A DNA stretch of 42,525 bases from Roseicella frigidaeris (GCF_003258945.1 NZ_QLIX01000032.1:1-42525); one strand, 5' to 3'. Shown: positions 11,466-19,507, counted from the first letter of the stretch. Numbers and translations: made by a program. Notes: a model not told the origin generated them from the letters alone.

Positions 11466-12284
11466 TCAGGGCGCGACCATCCGCTCCACCCAGGCGCGAT
11501 AGCGCGCGGCGCTGCGCGCCAGGGCCGCCTTGCCCCCCACCGTGATCTCCCGCTCGTGGAAGGCGCCGTAGATCGCCTCCCATGGCAGGCCCAGGCACTG
11601 CGCCGCCATGCGCTCGACCTCGGCCGGCGGCAGCGGGATCAGGCAGGGATAGCTGCGCATGAAGCCGAGATGCCGGCGGTCGGGCAGGACCTGCAGGATG
11701 TCGCCCGAGAGCAGCGCGCCCCTGCCGCCGGCGCCGCCCCGCCAATGCGCGACGGTGCCGCCGGCGAAATGCCCGCCGAGCCGGTGCAGCGTCACCTCGG
11801 GCAGCACCGCCGCCGTCTCGCCCTCCCAGAAGCGCAGACAGGGGTCGGGCCGCGCGACATGCGCGCGGTCGGCGGCATGCAGCCAGACCGGCGCGCCGAA
11901 GGCGTGGCCCCACTCCACCATGGTCGTGTAGTAGTGCGGATGGCTGATGGCGATGCCGGCGAGGCCGCCGAGCGCGCCGATGATCTCGATGGTCGCCGCA
12001 TCGAGCAGCGCGATGCAGTCCCAGAGCAGGTTGCCCGCCGGCGTCCGCACCAGCAGCGCCCGCTGGTCGATGCCGAAGGCCGGCTGGCTGCGGATGGCGA
12101 GCAGCCCCGGCTCGAGCTGCCGCCAGCCATTCGCATGGCCGCCGCGCAGCGCCTCGAGCGTGGTCCAGCGCTGCCCCTGCGCCGGCACGAATTGCCGCTC
12201 GTCCTCGCAGATCGGGCATTGCGCGGGCGGCGCCGCGCCGGCGGCGAACTGGGTGCCGCAGGTGGCGCAGAGGACATGCGGCAT
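11466..12284 (-). CDS. MBL-fold hydrolase-like protein with N-terminal zinc ribbon
   Basis: The product is 272 residues. It begins with a rubredoxin-like zinc ribbon of four Cys (6, 9, 23, 26 in CATCGTQF and CPICEDE). A metallo-beta-lactamase-like fold follows: LLVRTPAGNLLWDC, ISHPHYYTTM, LHRLGGHFAGGTVAHW and ALLSGDILQVLPD. The core metal motif HxHxDH is degenerate: His115 and His117 remain, but the Asp is Tyr119 and the following His is Thr120. Later His and Asp positions are kept. This variant motif suggests altered metal binding or loss of classic hydrolase activity. Function unknown. The ATG at 12284 gives the Cys motif near the N-terminus. Confidence 0.83.
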   Translation of the reverse strand: MPHVLCATCGTQFAAGAAPPAQCPICEDERQFVPAQGQRWTTLEALRGGHANGWRQLEPGLLAIRSQPAFGIDQRALLVRTPAGNLLWDCIALLDAATIEIIGALGGLAGIAISHPHYYTTMVEWGHAFGAPVWLHAADRAHVARPDPCLRFWEGETAAVLPEVTLHRLGGHFAGGTVAHWRGGAGGRGALLSGDILQVLPDRRHLGFMRSYPCLIPLPPAEVERMAAQCLGLPWEAIYGAFHEREITVGGKAALARSAARYRAWVERMVAP

Positions 12285-12324
12285 GCGGCTGCCTCCCGCC
12301 CCGTATGCCGGCGACCGGCCCGGC

Positions 12325-13089
12325 TCAGCCGCCCTGGCGCCGCGCCTCGCCGACCAGCTTCTCGAGCGTCGCCAGGTCCACGGCGCCGGGGACCAGCGTG
12401 CCGCCGATCACCAGGGCCGGCGTGCCCTGGATCTTCAGCGCGCCGGCGAGGCGGGTGTTCGCCTCCAGCCGGCGGGCGATCGCGGGGTCGTCCATGTCGC
12501 GCCGCAGCCGCGCCCAGTCCAGCCCGGCCTTCTCCGCCTCGCGCTGCAGCACCGGCTCGGTCGGCTCCTCGCGCAGCCGGAGCAGCGCCTCGTGCAGCGC
12601 CGCGTAGCGGCCCTGGCGCTGCGCCGCCAGCAGGGCGCGGCTCGCCAGCAGGCTGTTCGGGCCGAGGATCGGCAGGTCCTTCAGCACCAGCCGCACATCC
12701 TTCTGCCGCTGCAGCAGCGCGTCCATCGCCGGCTGCATCTGCTTGCAGTAGCCGCAGCGGGCATCGAAGAACTCGACCAGCGTCACCGCGCCCTGCGGGT
12801 TGCCCTTCACCGGGTCCTCGGCATCGCGGAACAGCGCCGCCGCGTGCTCGGCGATGGCGGCGCGCTGGGCGCCCGCGCGCTCCTGGTTCTCCGCCTGCTC
12901 GAGCGCCACCAGCGCGTCGCGGAGGATGCTCGGATCCTGCTTCAGCGCCTCGCGCAGCAGGGCGACGATCTCCTGCCGCTGCGCCGGGGTGAAGCCCGCC
13001 CCCGCCGTCTGCGCGCGCGTCGGCGCCGCATGGGCCGCCAGGGTCAGGAGGAGGCCGGTTGCCAGGCTCAGCCGGGATAGGCGCGTCAT
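12325..13089 (-). CDS. Periplasmic DsbA-family thiol:disulfide oxidoreductase
   Basis: This exported thioredoxin-fold protein is predicted to catalyse disulfide exchange in the periplasm. The product is 254 residues: signal peptide MTRLSRLSLATGLLLTLAAH ending near APTRAQ, then an N-terminal helical extension (residues about 33-90) like ScsC/Com1 proteins that could mediate oligomerisation. The catalytic site is FFDARCGYCKQM (Cys112, Cys115), followed by the inserted helical domain and the cis-Pro loop GTPALVIGG (Pro224). The CGYC active site occurs in DsbA/ScsC/DsbG-type proteins. Oxidase versus isomerase activity cannot be read from sequence. No DsbB is visible nearby. The gene is divergent from the GGT-like lipoprotein. 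Confidence 0.92.
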   Translation of the reverse strand: MTRLSRLSLATGLLLTLAAHAAPTRAQTAGAGFTPAQRQEIVALLREALKQDPSILRDALVALEQAENQERAGAQRAAIAEHAAALFRDAEDPVKGNPQGAVTLVEFFDARCGYCKQMQPAMDALLQRQKDVRLVLKDLPILGPNSLLASRALLAAQRQGRYAALHEALLRLREEPTEPVLQREAEKAGLDWARLRRDMDDPAIARRLEANTRLAGALKIQGTPALVIGGTLVPGAVDLATLEKLVGEARRQGG

Positions 13090-13435
13090 CGCGGTCGTCT
13101 CCGGTGCATGGCGCGTGCTGCCCGCCCCGCGCCCGGCCAGGGTGTCGCGCTTTGCCGGCCGAGGCAATTCCTGCTTTCCCGCCCTGGCCCGGCCAGGGCC
13201 GCCCTGTCGGAAGGGCGGGTTCCGGGCGATCATGCGGTTGCCGGTGGTGGCGAAGGCGTTTATGGGCCGCGCCTGCATCCGCGCGCCCGGCGCCGGCGCG
13301 GCGGCCCGGCTCGGGCCTGGCCGCCGGCGCCTGGGCGACGGGCACTCGGGGGCACCTGCCGGCCGGGGGCGGGCGGCGGGACGCGTGACGCGGGATCGCC
13401 GCAGCGGCGCGTGAGAGGGGACCAGGGACGCCAGC
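13090..13435. other. 346-base divergent intergenic region
   Basis: This region lies between the dsbA-like gene (minus) and the GGT-like gene (plus) and should hold promoters for both. I see no convincing -35/-10 pair. The one clear structure is an inverted repeat at 13181-13199: a 9-bp half-site GCCCTGGCC on either side of one base. It could be an operator or just GC-rich symmetry. No supported ORF is present. Confidence 0.4.
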
Positions 13436-14944
13436 ATGACCAGCAGCGCCGAGACGAGGGCCCGGGCCATCCACCGGCCGGGCACCGAAGCCCCCGTGCC
13501 GCGGGCGGCACGCCGCCTGCGCGCCACGCTGCTCGGGCTCTGCGCCCTGGCCCTGCCGGGCTGCCAGACCCTGTCGGGGCTGAACCCCTTCGGCCCGGGC
13601 GGGCCGGGCGAGGGCCAGCCCGGCTTCGTGCGCGGCTTCCTCGGCGGCATCGCCACGGAGGACCCCGCGGCGGCCCTGGCCGGGCGGCAGGTGCTCTCGG
13701 CCGGCGGCACCGCGGTGGATGCCGCCGTCGCCGCCGGCTTCGTGATGAGCGTGACCCTGCCGTCCCGCGTCGGCATCGGCGGCGGCGGCGCCTGCCTGGT
13801 CTTCGACCCGGCGAAGGGCGCGACCGAGGCGGTGCTCTTCCTGCCCGGCCCGCGCCAGGGCGCGCCGGCCGGCGCCGACCGTCCGGCGGCGGTGCCGCTC
13901 CTCGCCCGCGGCCTCTTCGCGCTGCACACCCGCAAGCCCGGCCGGCCCTTCGAGGAGCTGATGGCGCCGGCCGAGCAGCGCGCCCGCTTCGGCACCGAGG
14001 TCAGCCGCGGCTTCGCCGCCGATCTCGCCGCGGTCGCCGGCCCGCTGCTGGCCGATCCCGGCGCCGCCGCGGTCTTCGGCCGGCCGGGCGGCGGCCCGAA
14101 GCAGGCGGGCGAGACCATGGTGCAGCCGGAGCTGGCGGGAACCCTCGGCCAGCTTCGCCTCGCCGGCGTCGGCGACCTGCATCAGGGCACGCTGGCGCGG
14201 CGGCTGGAGGAGGTCTCGGCCCAGGCCGGCGGCAGCCTCACCCTCGACGAGCTGCGCGCCGCGCTGCCGAGCCTGGCGCCGCCGATCGATCTCGCCAGCC
14301 GCGGCGGCGACCGCATCGCCTTCCTGCCGCCGCCGGCCGATGGCGGGCTGGCGGCAGCCGCCGCCTTCGAGGCGCTGCGCGGCGGCGCCGAGATCGGGGC
14401 CGGGGCGGAGCGCGGCCTCGCCGCGGTGGCCGCCTATCGCGGCCAGGGGGGCGATCCGCGCAGCTTCGTCACCGCGGTCAGCCTGCCGCCCGCCCGGCCC
14501 GGGCCCCTGCCGGCCTCGGCCGGCCTGGTCGCCTTCGACCGGCAGGGCAACGCGGTCTCCTGCGCCTTCACCCTGAACAACCTCTTCGGCACCGGCCGGA
14601 TGGCGCCGGGGATGGGCTTCCTGCTCGCCGCCGCCCCAGGCCTCGGCGCCGTGCAGCCGCCGCTGCTCGCGGCCGCCATCGCCTACAACCCGAATTACAA
14701 GGCCTTCCGCCTCGCCGCCGCGGCCTCGGGGCAGGAGGCGGCGGCGATCGGCGTGGCCGGGCCGGCGGCGCTGCAGCTCTTCCGCAGCCTGTCGCCGGAG
14801 GCGGCGATCGAGGCCGGGGCGCCGGGCACGGCCCGCACCCAGCTCGCCTCCTGCCCGAACTACCTGCCCGGGCGGCCGGATCGCTGCCTGGCGGCGAGCG
14901 ACCCGCGCGGCTTCGGCGTCGCGCTCGGCGCGGTGGACGAGTAG
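13436..14944 (+). CDS. Gamma-glutamyltransferase-related lipoprotein, probable altered or inactive enzyme
   Basis: The product is 502 residues. The ATG at 13436 follows AGGGACGCCAGC. The N-terminus has an Arg-rich stretch, a hydrophobic segment and the lipobox LPGC (Cys43), so the protein should be lipid-anchored. GGT homology starts at GGTAVDAAVAAGFVMSV and VGIGGGGACLVFD and resumes at RQGNAVSCAFTLNNLFGTG. In GGT the catalytic Thr begins a TTH-type motif seven residues before the Asp of VVD. Here the matching segment is SAGLVAFD, so the nucleophile position is Ser361 and the following Thr-His is lost. The usual post-motif metal/Gly-rich segments are also degenerate. Autoprocessing and transferase activity are therefore doubtful. 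It is followed nine bases later by an aminotransferase. Confidence 0.82.
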   Translation: MTSSAETRARAIHRPGTEAPVPRAARRLRATLLGLCALALPGCQTLSGLNPFGPGGPGEGQPGFVRGFLGGIATEDPAAALAGRQVLSAGGTAVDAAVAAGFVMSVTLPSRVGIGGGGACLVFDPAKGATEAVLFLPGPRQGAPAGADRPAAVPLLARGLFALHTRKPGRPFEELMAPAEQRARFGTEVSRGFAADLAAVAGPLLADPGAAAVFGRPGGGPKQAGETMVQPELAGTLGQLRLAGVGDLHQGTLARRLEEVSAQAGGSLTLDELRAALPSLAPPIDLASRGGDRIAFLPPPADGGLAAAAAFEALRGGAEIGAGAERGLAAVAAYRGQGGDPRSFVTAVSLPPARPGPLPASAGLVAFDRQGNAVSCAFTLNNLFGTGRMAPGMGFLLAAAPGLGAVQPPLLAAAIAYNPNYKAFRLAAAASGQEAAAIGVAGPAALQLFRSLSPEAAIEAGAPGTARTQLASCPNYLPGRPDRCLAASDPRGFGVALGAVDE

Positions 14945-14953
14945 AAGGGCGCC

Positions 14954-16141
14954 ATGCCGCTCAAGGTGGGCCGGGGGGCGGAGGCGCCGCCCTTCCTGGT
15001 GATGGACGTGATCAGCGCCGCCAACCGCCGCGCCGCGGCGCTGCCGCCGGGCGCGCCCGGCATCCTGCGCATGGAGGTCGGCCAGCCCGGCACCGGCGCG
15101 CCGCGCGGCGCCGCCGAGGCGGCGATCCGCGCCCTCTCGGCCGGGGCGCCCATGGGCTATACCGAGGCCTTCGGGCGGCCCAGCCTGCGCGCCCGCATCG
15201 CCCGGCACTATGCCGAGCGCTACGGCGCCGCGGTGCCGGAGGCGCGGGTGGCGGTGACGGTCGGCGCCTCGGGCGCCTTCCCGCTCGCCTTCCTCGCCGC
15301 CTTCGACCCGGGCGACGCGGTGGCTATGGCCGCGCCCTTCTACCCGCCCTATGCGAACATCCTGACCGCGCTCGGCATGCGGCCGCTGCTGCTGCCCTGC
15401 GGGCCGGAGACGCGCTGGCAGCCGACGGTCGCCATGCTGGAGGCGCTGGACCCCCGGCCGGCCGGCCTCATCCTCGCCAGCCCCTGCAACCCGGCCGGCA
15501 CCATGCTGCCGCCGGCCGAGTTCGCCGCCATCGCCGCCTGGTGCGAGCGGGCCGGCATCCGCCTCGTCTCCGACGAGATCTATCACGGCCTGACCTATGG
15601 CACGGTGCCGGAGACGACGGCGGCCGCCGTCTCGGCCAGCGCCATCGTGGTCAACAGCTTCTCGAAATACTTCTCCATGACCGGCTGGCGGATCGGCTGG
15701 CTGGTGCTGCCCGAGGACCTGGTGCGGCCGGTGGAGTGCCTGGCGCAGAACCTGTTCATCTCGGCGCCGCATGTGGCGCAGGTGGCGGCCGAGGCGGCCT
15801 TCGACTGCGGCGAGGAGCTGGAGGCGAACATCGCCCGCTACCGCCGCGCCCGGGCCGGGCTGCTGCAGGCGCTGCCGCGGGCCGGCTTCGACCGGCTCTC
15901 CCCGGCCGATGGCGCCTTCTATCTCTGGGCCGATGTCGGGCACCTGACCAACGACTCGGTCGCCTTCTGCCAGCGCATGCTGGCCGAGGCCGGCATCGCC
16001 GCCACCCCCGGCGTCGATTTCGATCGCGAGCGCGGCCACCGCTTCCTGCGCTTCAGCTATTGCGGGCCGGAAGCCGACATGGCCGAGGCGCCGCGCCGGC
16101 TGGCCGCCTGGCTGGGGCGGCCGGGCCCGGAGGGCGCCTGA
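14954..16141 (+). CDS. Class I/II pyridoxal-phosphate aminotransferase
   Basis: This fold-type I PLP enzyme probably transaminates an amino acid with a 2-oxo acid. The product is 395 residues. Landmarks: MEVGQPGTGAP near the N-terminus, MGYTEAFGRPSLRARIA, VTVGASGAFPLAF, PFYPPYANI, ASPCNPAGTM (Asn contacts PLP), VSDEIYHGLTYG (Asp and Tyr contact the cofactor), NSFSKYFSMTGWRIGW with Schiff-base Lys238, and the C-terminal RFSYCG that binds the substrate carboxylate. It starts nine bases after the GGT-like gene behind AAGGGCGCC, so the two are one transcription unit. Substrate unknown: aspartate, aromatic or branched acids are all possible for this subgroup. Confidence 0.93.
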   Translation: MPLKVGRGAEAPPFLVMDVISAANRRAAALPPGAPGILRMEVGQPGTGAPRGAAEAAIRALSAGAPMGYTEAFGRPSLRARIARHYAERYGAAVPEARVAVTVGASGAFPLAFLAAFDPGDAVAMAAPFYPPYANILTALGMRPLLLPCGPETRWQPTVAMLEALDPRPAGLILASPCNPAGTMLPPAEFAAIAAWCERAGIRLVSDEIYHGLTYGTVPETTAAAVSASAIVVNSFSKYFSMTGWRIGWLVLPEDLVRPVECLAQNLFISAPHVAQVAAEAAFDCGEELEANIARYRRARAGLLQALPRAGFDRLSPADGAFYLWADVGHLTNDSVAFCQRMLAEAGIAATPGVDFDRERGHRFLRFSYCGPEADMAEAPRRLAAWLGRPGPEGA

Positions 16142-16144
16142 CCC

Positions 16145-17401
16145 TCACGGCCGCGGCGGCGCATCCCGGCCGGTGAGGTAGCCGGCGAGGCCGAGGGCCA
16201 GCGCCCCCGCCAGCACCCCGAAGGCGATCGGCCAGGCGGCCCCGGGCGGCGCCAGGGCCACCGCCCAGCCGGTCAGCGCCGGCAGCGCCGCCGAGCCGAG
16301 CGTCTGCGCCAGGTTCACCGTGGTGGCGCCGCGCCCGACCAGATGGTCGGGGAAGAGCGAGCGGCCATGCGCCACCACCACCACCGGGTAGCAGGAGAGC
16401 AGGCAGAGCCCGACCAGCAGGGCGATCGCCGCCGGCAGGGGCGGCAGCGGCCGCAGGGCGGCGATGGCCGCAAGCGCCAGCAGCACCAGCACCGCCCCGC
16501 CCGCCATGCCGGCGACCAGCCATTTCCGCGTGTTCAGCCGCCGCTCCAGAGGCCCGATGCCGAGCAGCCCGACGACCATGGCGAGCCCCATGGCCAGCAG
16601 CACCGCCCCGCGCGGCCCCGGCGCCAGCCCATAGGCCTCGGCCAGCCAGGGCCCGGCCCAGACCGCCAGCACCGTCGCCATGGCGGCATAGCCGACGGCG
16701 TGCATCGCCAGCACCGGCAGCAGCCCGGGCGTGCGCCAGACGGTGAGCTGGCCGCGCAGCGCTTGGCCGAGCGTCTCGGCCGGGCGGTGCGGCGCCGGCC
16801 GGTCCGGCGGGTCGTCGCGCACCCAGGCCCACCAGAGCAGGGCGAGGCCGAGGGTGACGAGGCCCGAGAGCGCATAGGCGCCGCGCCAGCCGATCGCCCC
16901 GGCCAGCGCCGCGAAGGGCGCCCCGGCCAGCAGCACGCCGCCCTGGCTGAGGGCGAAGACCCGGGCGAGGGCGGTGGTCAGCCCCACCCCGGCATGCCAG
17001 CGGGCGCAGAGCACGACCGAGGCCATGAAGGAGGCGGCGCAGCCGAGCCCGAGCAGGAAGCGGGCGGCGAGGAACCAGCCGGCCTCCGGCGCCAGCGCCT
17101 GGCCGAGCGCCCCGAGCGCCGCCGGCGCCGCCAGCCAGGCGACGCTGCGGCGCGGCCCGATGCGGTCGAGCGCCAGCCCGACCGGCACCTGCAGCAGCAG
17201 CAGGGCGAGGAAGAAGGCGCCATTCGCCGCCCCCAGCAGGCCGGCGCCGGCCCCGAGCGCCTCGGTCAGCTCCGGCCCGACCACGCCGAGGGCGGCGCGG
17301 TGGAACTGGCTGGCACCGGTCATCAGCGCCAGGGCGACGAGCAGCTTGGTGGCGGGGGAGAGGCCGGTCGCGGGGCCTGCCAGGCTGGTCTCGCCCGGCA
17401 T
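16145..17401 (-). CDS. MFS transporter
   Basis: The 418-residue product is a major facilitator superfamily permease with about 12 hydrophobic segments. Characteristic loops include the conserved LDRIGPRRSV between helices 2 and 3 and a central cytoplasmic loop near VRDDPPDRPAPHRPAETLGQ. An unusual QFHRAALGVVGPEL segment follows the first helix, as in some sugar-phosphate and organic-acid permeases. The start codon overlaps the stop of the upstream ArsR gene (TGATG), so the pair is translationally coupled and probably co-regulated. The substrate is unknown; an exporter controlled by the adjacent regulator is a reasonable inference. It converges on the aminotransferase with only three bases between stop codons. 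Confidence 0.92.
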   Translation of the reverse strand: MPGETSLAGPATGLSPATKLLVALALMTGASQFHRAALGVVGPELTEALGAGAGLLGAANGAFFLALLLLQVPVGLALDRIGPRRSVAWLAAPAALGALGQALAPEAGWFLAARFLLGLGCAASFMASVVLCARWHAGVGLTTALARVFALSQGGVLLAGAPFAALAGAIGWRGAYALSGLVTLGLALLWWAWVRDDPPDRPAPHRPAETLGQALRGQLTVWRTPGLLPVLAMHAVGYAAMATVLAVWAGPWLAEAYGLAPGPRGAVLLAMGLAMVVGLLGIGPLERRLNTRKWLVAGMAGGAVLVLLALAAIAALRPLPPLPAAIALLVGLCLLSCYPVVVVAHGRSLFPDHLVGRGATTVNLAQTLGSAALPALTGWAVALAPPGAAWPIAFGVLAGALALGLAGYLTGRDAPPRP

Positions 17402-18102
17402 CAGGCCGCCACCCCGAGCGCCTCGTGCAGCCGCCGCGCCCCTTCGGGCGTGACGCCGAGCCGGCGGCGGGCCAGCGGGTCGCCCTCGCGCGTGCCGGGC
17501 AGGCGGGTCACCCAATGCCGGCGCAGGCAGCAGGCGGCGAGCTCGCGCCCCAGCCCGCCGGCGAGGTGCGGCCGGCGTTCCGACCAGTCCATGCAGTCGC
17601 AGGCGAAGCGGCGGGCGGTGCGGGCCGCCGGCAGATCGACGCCGAGGGCCGCGAGCCCGGCCTCGCCCGCCGCCGTCGCGGCCCAGCCGCCGGGGGCCGG
17701 GGCGAGCCAGCCGCGGGCCGTCAGCCCGGCCTGCAAGGCGACGCCGAGCCGCCCGGCGAGATGGTCGTAGCAGAGCCGGGCGGCGCGGAAGCCCTCGCCA
17801 TGCGGCCAGCGGCGCGGGGGCGCGACCGCGGCGGCGAGGCCGCCCAGCGTCTCGATCGCCGCCGCCACCTCCTCCGAGGCGAGGCGGTGATAGCGGTGCC
17901 GACCCTGCGGATGCACCGCCACCAGCCCGCCCTCGACGAGCCTTGCCAGATGCGTGCTGGCCGCCGGCGCGCCGATGCCGGCGACCCGGGCGAGCTCGCC
18001 CGCGGTGAGCGCCTCGCCGGAGAGCAGCGCCTGCAGCATGGCGGCGCGCGGCGGTTCGGCGAGCAGGGCGGCGGTGGCGGCGAAGGCGGCGGGGCTGGTC
18101 AT
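17401..18102 (-). CDS. ArsR-family winged-helix transcriptional regulator
   Basis: The 233-residue product has an N-terminal ArsR-type winged helix (EPPRAAMLQALLSG, ALTAGELARVAGIGAPAAST HLARL as recognition helix, then GLVAVHPQGRHRYHRLA as wing). The C-terminal domain of about 140 residues contains RRFACDCMDWSERRPHLAG and ends in DPLARRRLGVTPEG. That extended domain with the CDCMDW motif is larger than classic metal-sensing ArsR proteins, so it may bind an organic ligand, though the Cys pair could also bind metal. It overlaps the MFS gene and is divergent from the ABM gene, a typical regulator-target arrangement. Confidence 0.9.
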   Translation of the reverse strand: MTSPAAFAATAALLAEPPRAAMLQALLSGEALTAGELARVAGIGAPAASTHLARLVEGGLVAVHPQGRHRYHRLASEEVAAAIETLGGLAAAVAPPRRWPHGEGFRAARLCYDHLAGRLGVALQAGLTARGWLAPAPGGWAATAAGEAGLAALGVDLPAARTARRFACDCMDWSERRPHLAGGLGRELAACCLRRHWVTRLPGTREGDPLARRRLGVTPEGARRLHEALGVAA

Positions 18103-18210
18103 GGCGGGCAGCCTAGCCCGGTCGCGGCGGCGGCGCTTCGGGGCGGGGCGAAAGGACGGGCGGGGCCGCGCCATGGCAGGCTGGCGCGGCGAGGGAGAGG
18201 GGTGCGGACC

Positions 18211-18570
18211 ATGATCGCGGTGATCTTCGAGGTGGAGCCGGCGGAGGGCCGGATGGAGGCCTATCTCGACCATGCGGCGCGGCTGCGGCCGGCGCTGGAG
18301 GCGATGCCGGGCTTCCTCTCGGTGGAGCGCTTCCGCAGCCTCAGCGACCCGCGGAAGCTGCTGAGCCTCTCCTTCTGGGAGGACGAGGCGGCGGTGGCCG
18401 GCTGGCGGACGCATCTCGCCCACCGCGAGGCGCAGGCGGCCGGGCGGGCCGGGGTCTTCGCCGGCTACCGGCTGCGCGTCGCGGCGGTGCTGCGGGATTA
18501 CGGCATGGCCGAGCGGCGGGAGCAGGCGCCAGCGGATTCGCGCGCCCTGCATGGCCCGGCGGGCGGGTGA
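18211..18570 (+). CDS. Antibiotic biosynthesis monooxygenase (ABM) domain protein
   Basis: The 119-residue product is a small dimeric alpha/beta-barrel protein of the ABM superfamily. It has MIAVIFEVEPAEG as strand 1, a helix (YLDHAARLRPALEAM), PGFLSVERFRSL, KLLSLSFWEDEAAVAGW and THLAHREAQAAGR. Members are cofactor-poor oxygenases, haem-degrading enzymes or unassigned stress proteins. The ATG at 18211 has the strong site GAGGGAGAGGGG upstream. It is divergent from the ArsR-MFS pair with 108 bases between, so the regulator may control both directions. A specific reaction cannot be assigned. Confidence 0.9.
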   Translation: MIAVIFEVEPAEGRMEAYLDHAARLRPALEAMPGFLSVERFRSLSDPRKLLSLSFWEDEAAVAGWRTHLAHREAQAAGRAGVFAGYRLRVAAVLRDYGMAERREQAPADSRALHGPAGG

Positions 18571-18678
18571 GGCGGCGCCGGGACGCGGGGGATGATGGGC
18601 CGGGCCTGCCGCGCCCATGCCCTGCGGGATGGGTGCAACTTTGACTGGCGAATAATCGCGAAATCTCGAGAATAGCGC

Positions 18679-18707
18679 TTGTAAGGAACTTCACGTTTTC
18701 GTATGCA
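18679..18707 (+). promoter_or_regulatory. Putative sigma-70-type promoter for the small-protein unit
   Basis: TTGTAA (18679-18684) and TATGCA (18702-18707) are separated by exactly 17 bases. They lie in an unusually AT-rich stretch (about 18635-18735) for this genome, directly upstream of two small genes. A second -35-like TTGACT occurs at 18641-18646 without a good partner. Confidence 0.5.
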
Positions 18708-18739
18708 ATCTACGGATCGCGCATTCGTGAGGAACGTAG

Positions 18740-18973
18740 ATGAGCAGTGCCCATCGCCCGTTGTCCCCGGCTGCCTCCGCCGCGCAAGCCCGCCGGACCA
18801 CCCTTGCCGCCATTCTCGCCCATAAGGCGCGCTGTCAGGACCTGCCGAAGCCGGGCGAGGCCGAGGTCGCCGCCCTCATCGCTGCCTTCGAGGCGCGGGG
18901 CGGCCAGGTGAAGCAATGCCCGCCGGTCTGCGTCCTGCCGGTGCAGAACGGCGCCGGCCTGAAGAGCCCCTGA
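18740..18973 (+). CDS. Small hypothetical protein
   Basis: The predicted product is 77 residues with no signal peptide or membrane segment. A basic, Ala-rich N-terminus (RRTTLAAILAHKARCQDL) leads to a helix and the segment IAAFEARGGQVKQCPPVCVL. The pattern GGxVxxCPP resembles one I recall in small uncharacterised proteins of alphaproteobacteria. Three Cys are present. GAGGAACGTAG precedes the ATG, giving a good ribosome site. It lies behind the AT-rich promoter and 38 bases before the next small gene. Function unknown. Confidence 0.58.
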   Translation: MSSAHRPLSPAASAAQARRTTLAAILAHKARCQDLPKPGEAEVAALIAAFEARGGQVKQCPPVCVLPVQNGAGLKSP

Positions 18974-19011
18974 TTTCCAGACCCCTCCAGCCTTCCATCG
19001 GAGTTGCATTC

Positions 19012-19347
19012 ATGTCCCAGGTGATTCCCTTCCGGCCGCTCCCGATCCCGCCTGCCGCCGATATCCCGGCCTTGTCCGCCCGGCTGATCCAGGTCGAATC
19101 GGCGGAAACCGGGGATGAGGACCTGCTGGACCTGCTGCTGGAAGCCGAGACCCGCACCCTCGAGGCGCTGGCCGATGCCCGCGCCGCCACGATGGCCGAG
19201 GCGGTGCTGAAGCTGGCGACGGTGGTGCGCCGGGCCGGCGGCGAGCGCGACGGCCCGCTATCCGAGGAGGAGCTGGACCTGCTGCGCTCGACGCTGCGCG
19301 ACCTGCAGCAGCTGACCGAGACGCCGGCCGTCGCCGCGCGGGCCTGA
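19012..19347 (+). CDS. Small hypothetical protein, helical and acidic
   Basis: The predicted product is 111 residues. After a Pro-rich N-terminus (VIPFRPLPIPPAADI) it is strongly helical and acidic (EDLLDLLLEAETRTLEALAD, then LSEEELDLLRSTLRDLQQL), suggesting a helical bundle or oligomeric adaptor. There is no signal or membrane segment. The ATG at 19012 follows GGAGTTGCATTC. It is the second gene of a two-gene unit and is followed seven bases after its stop by a perfect 12-bp hairpin. Not recognised. Confidence 0.62.
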   Translation: MSQVIPFRPLPIPPAADIPALSARLIQVESAETGDEDLLDLLLEAETRTLEALADARAATMAEAVLKLATVVRRAGGERDGPLSEEELDLLRSTLRDLQQLTETPAVAARA

Positions 19348-19354
19348 TGCGCAT

Positions 19355-19382
19355 GGCCGTTGCCGGTCGCCCGGCAACGGCC
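19355..19382 (+). terminator. Strong hairpin after the small-protein unit
   Basis: A perfect 12-bp stem (19355-19366 with 19371-19382) and a TCGC tetraloop starts seven bases after the stop codon. No T-run follows, but the stability and position make it the best terminator candidate in the window. Confidence 0.7.
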
Positions 19383-19480
19383 CCCGAAGGTTCGGTTCCC
19401 TTTGGCGCCGGGCGGCTCGCTCCGTCAGCCCCGGCCTCGCCGCGTCGCCCTGTCAGGCGCGACCGGCGGTGCCCCCTCGG

Positions 19481-19507
19481 GCGCCCGGCCTGACGAAGGC
19501 CGGGCGC
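19481..19507. terminator. Second hairpin between convergent genes
   Basis: A perfect 11-bp stem (19481-19491 with 19497-19507) and a 5-base loop lies about 137 bases beyond the rne stop, in the gap where the small-protein unit and rne converge. It could serve rne on the minus strand. Confidence 0.45.

Noticed and set aside
11792-16039. A 1415-codon open frame on the minus strand across four genes
   Set aside because: It overlaps the dsbA-like, GGT-like and aminotransferase genes, all with strong domain evidence. Its product is low-complexity Arg/Gly/Ala.
18679-18735. EcfG-type general stress promoter, because GGAAC occurs twice
   Set aside because: No CGTT-type -10 lies at the required spacing from either GGAAC.
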